Virus record (IMG/VR): IMGVR_UViG_3300020056_000167
Span: 1 to 24,067 of that record
DNA from: a virus
DNA length: 24,067 nucleotides
Strand: one strand, 5' to 3'
Part shown: positions 24,020 to 24,067 of the stretch, piece after piece
How positions within the stretch are numbered: position 1 is the stretch's first letter
Layout: the number at the start of each line of letters is the position of its first letter
Translations under genes and position numbers: made by a program
The notes under the pieces: model-generated
What the model saw: only the letters and a program-made list of their open reading frames with translations
What the model was told of the DNA's origin: nothing
Databases searched by the model: none

Positions 24020-24067
24020 AAAAGTATTTATCTATAGTTTATTTTTGCCGTGAAGCCAAAAGACAAT

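Noticed and set aside
24025-24032. GATAAATA as a late promoter for the 84-aa gene
   Set aside because: It has one mismatch at the first base, and the expected start of transcription would fall on the ATG itself, leaving no room for a ribosome site.

Overview
The window reads as part of the late (virion and lysis) region of a tailed phage, most likely a T4-like marine myovirus. Four things support this. Every convincing gene lies on the minus strand. Genes are packed with 1-17 nt gaps or with TAATG/ATGA stop-start overlaps. Two perfect copies of the T4-type late promoter octamer TATAAATA sit in intergenic gaps in the right orientation. The content (several large tail fibres with GIGT/ERMRID repeats, a tail-assembly chaperone, an S74 autoprocessing fibre, 2OG-Fe oxygenases, a DUF6065-like protein, a spanin pair) matches what is known from cyanophage and pelagiphage relatives of T4. 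The DNA is AT-rich. The host cannot be named from the sequence. No tRNA, IS element, CRISPR array or integrase was seen.

The layout is given in the direction of transcription, from high to low coordinates. At 24019-22655 there is a small unknown protein, an EF-hand two-TM protein that looks like a holin, an i-spanin-like coiled coil and an overlapping o-spanin-like lipoprotein; I read this as a lysis cassette. At 22648-20525 come a DUF6065-like protein, a cupin/JmjC-like protein with an HxD...H triad, and a 2OG-Fe(II) oxygenase-like protein, all overlapping or nearly so. A perfect late promoter at 20520-20513 then starts the adhesin region. Three small structural proteins (118, 81 and 110 aa) lead into fibre A (914 aa), a small partner, fibre B (1109 aa), a small partner, fibre C (1169 aa), two small proteins, fibre D (1179 aa, S74 chaperone at the C-terminus), two further small virion-type proteins, a tail-assembly chaperone and a GT2-like glycosyltransferase. 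A second late promoter (2531-2524) leads to a possible micro-gene and a 143-aa protein. A hairpin follows, then a very repetitive protein that runs off the left edge. That last gene has no stop codon in the window, so it shows only as an open minus-strand frame from 1845 to 1.

How the parts may work together: the fibre genes look like a cassette system. A, B and C share one internal module. A and C share a related tip domain, while B has an unrelated tip and D a self-cleaving chaperone. Short leader sequences and RBS regions are duplicated between the cassettes, which would allow exchange by recombination. The oxygenases and the glycosyltransferase embedded around the fibres could modify virion proteins or host surface sugars, but that is inference. 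The least explained items are the 27-unit, about 21-residue repeat protein at the left end, the shared Ala-Asn-Thr C-terminal tails of four small proteins, and the calcium-loop holin candidate.
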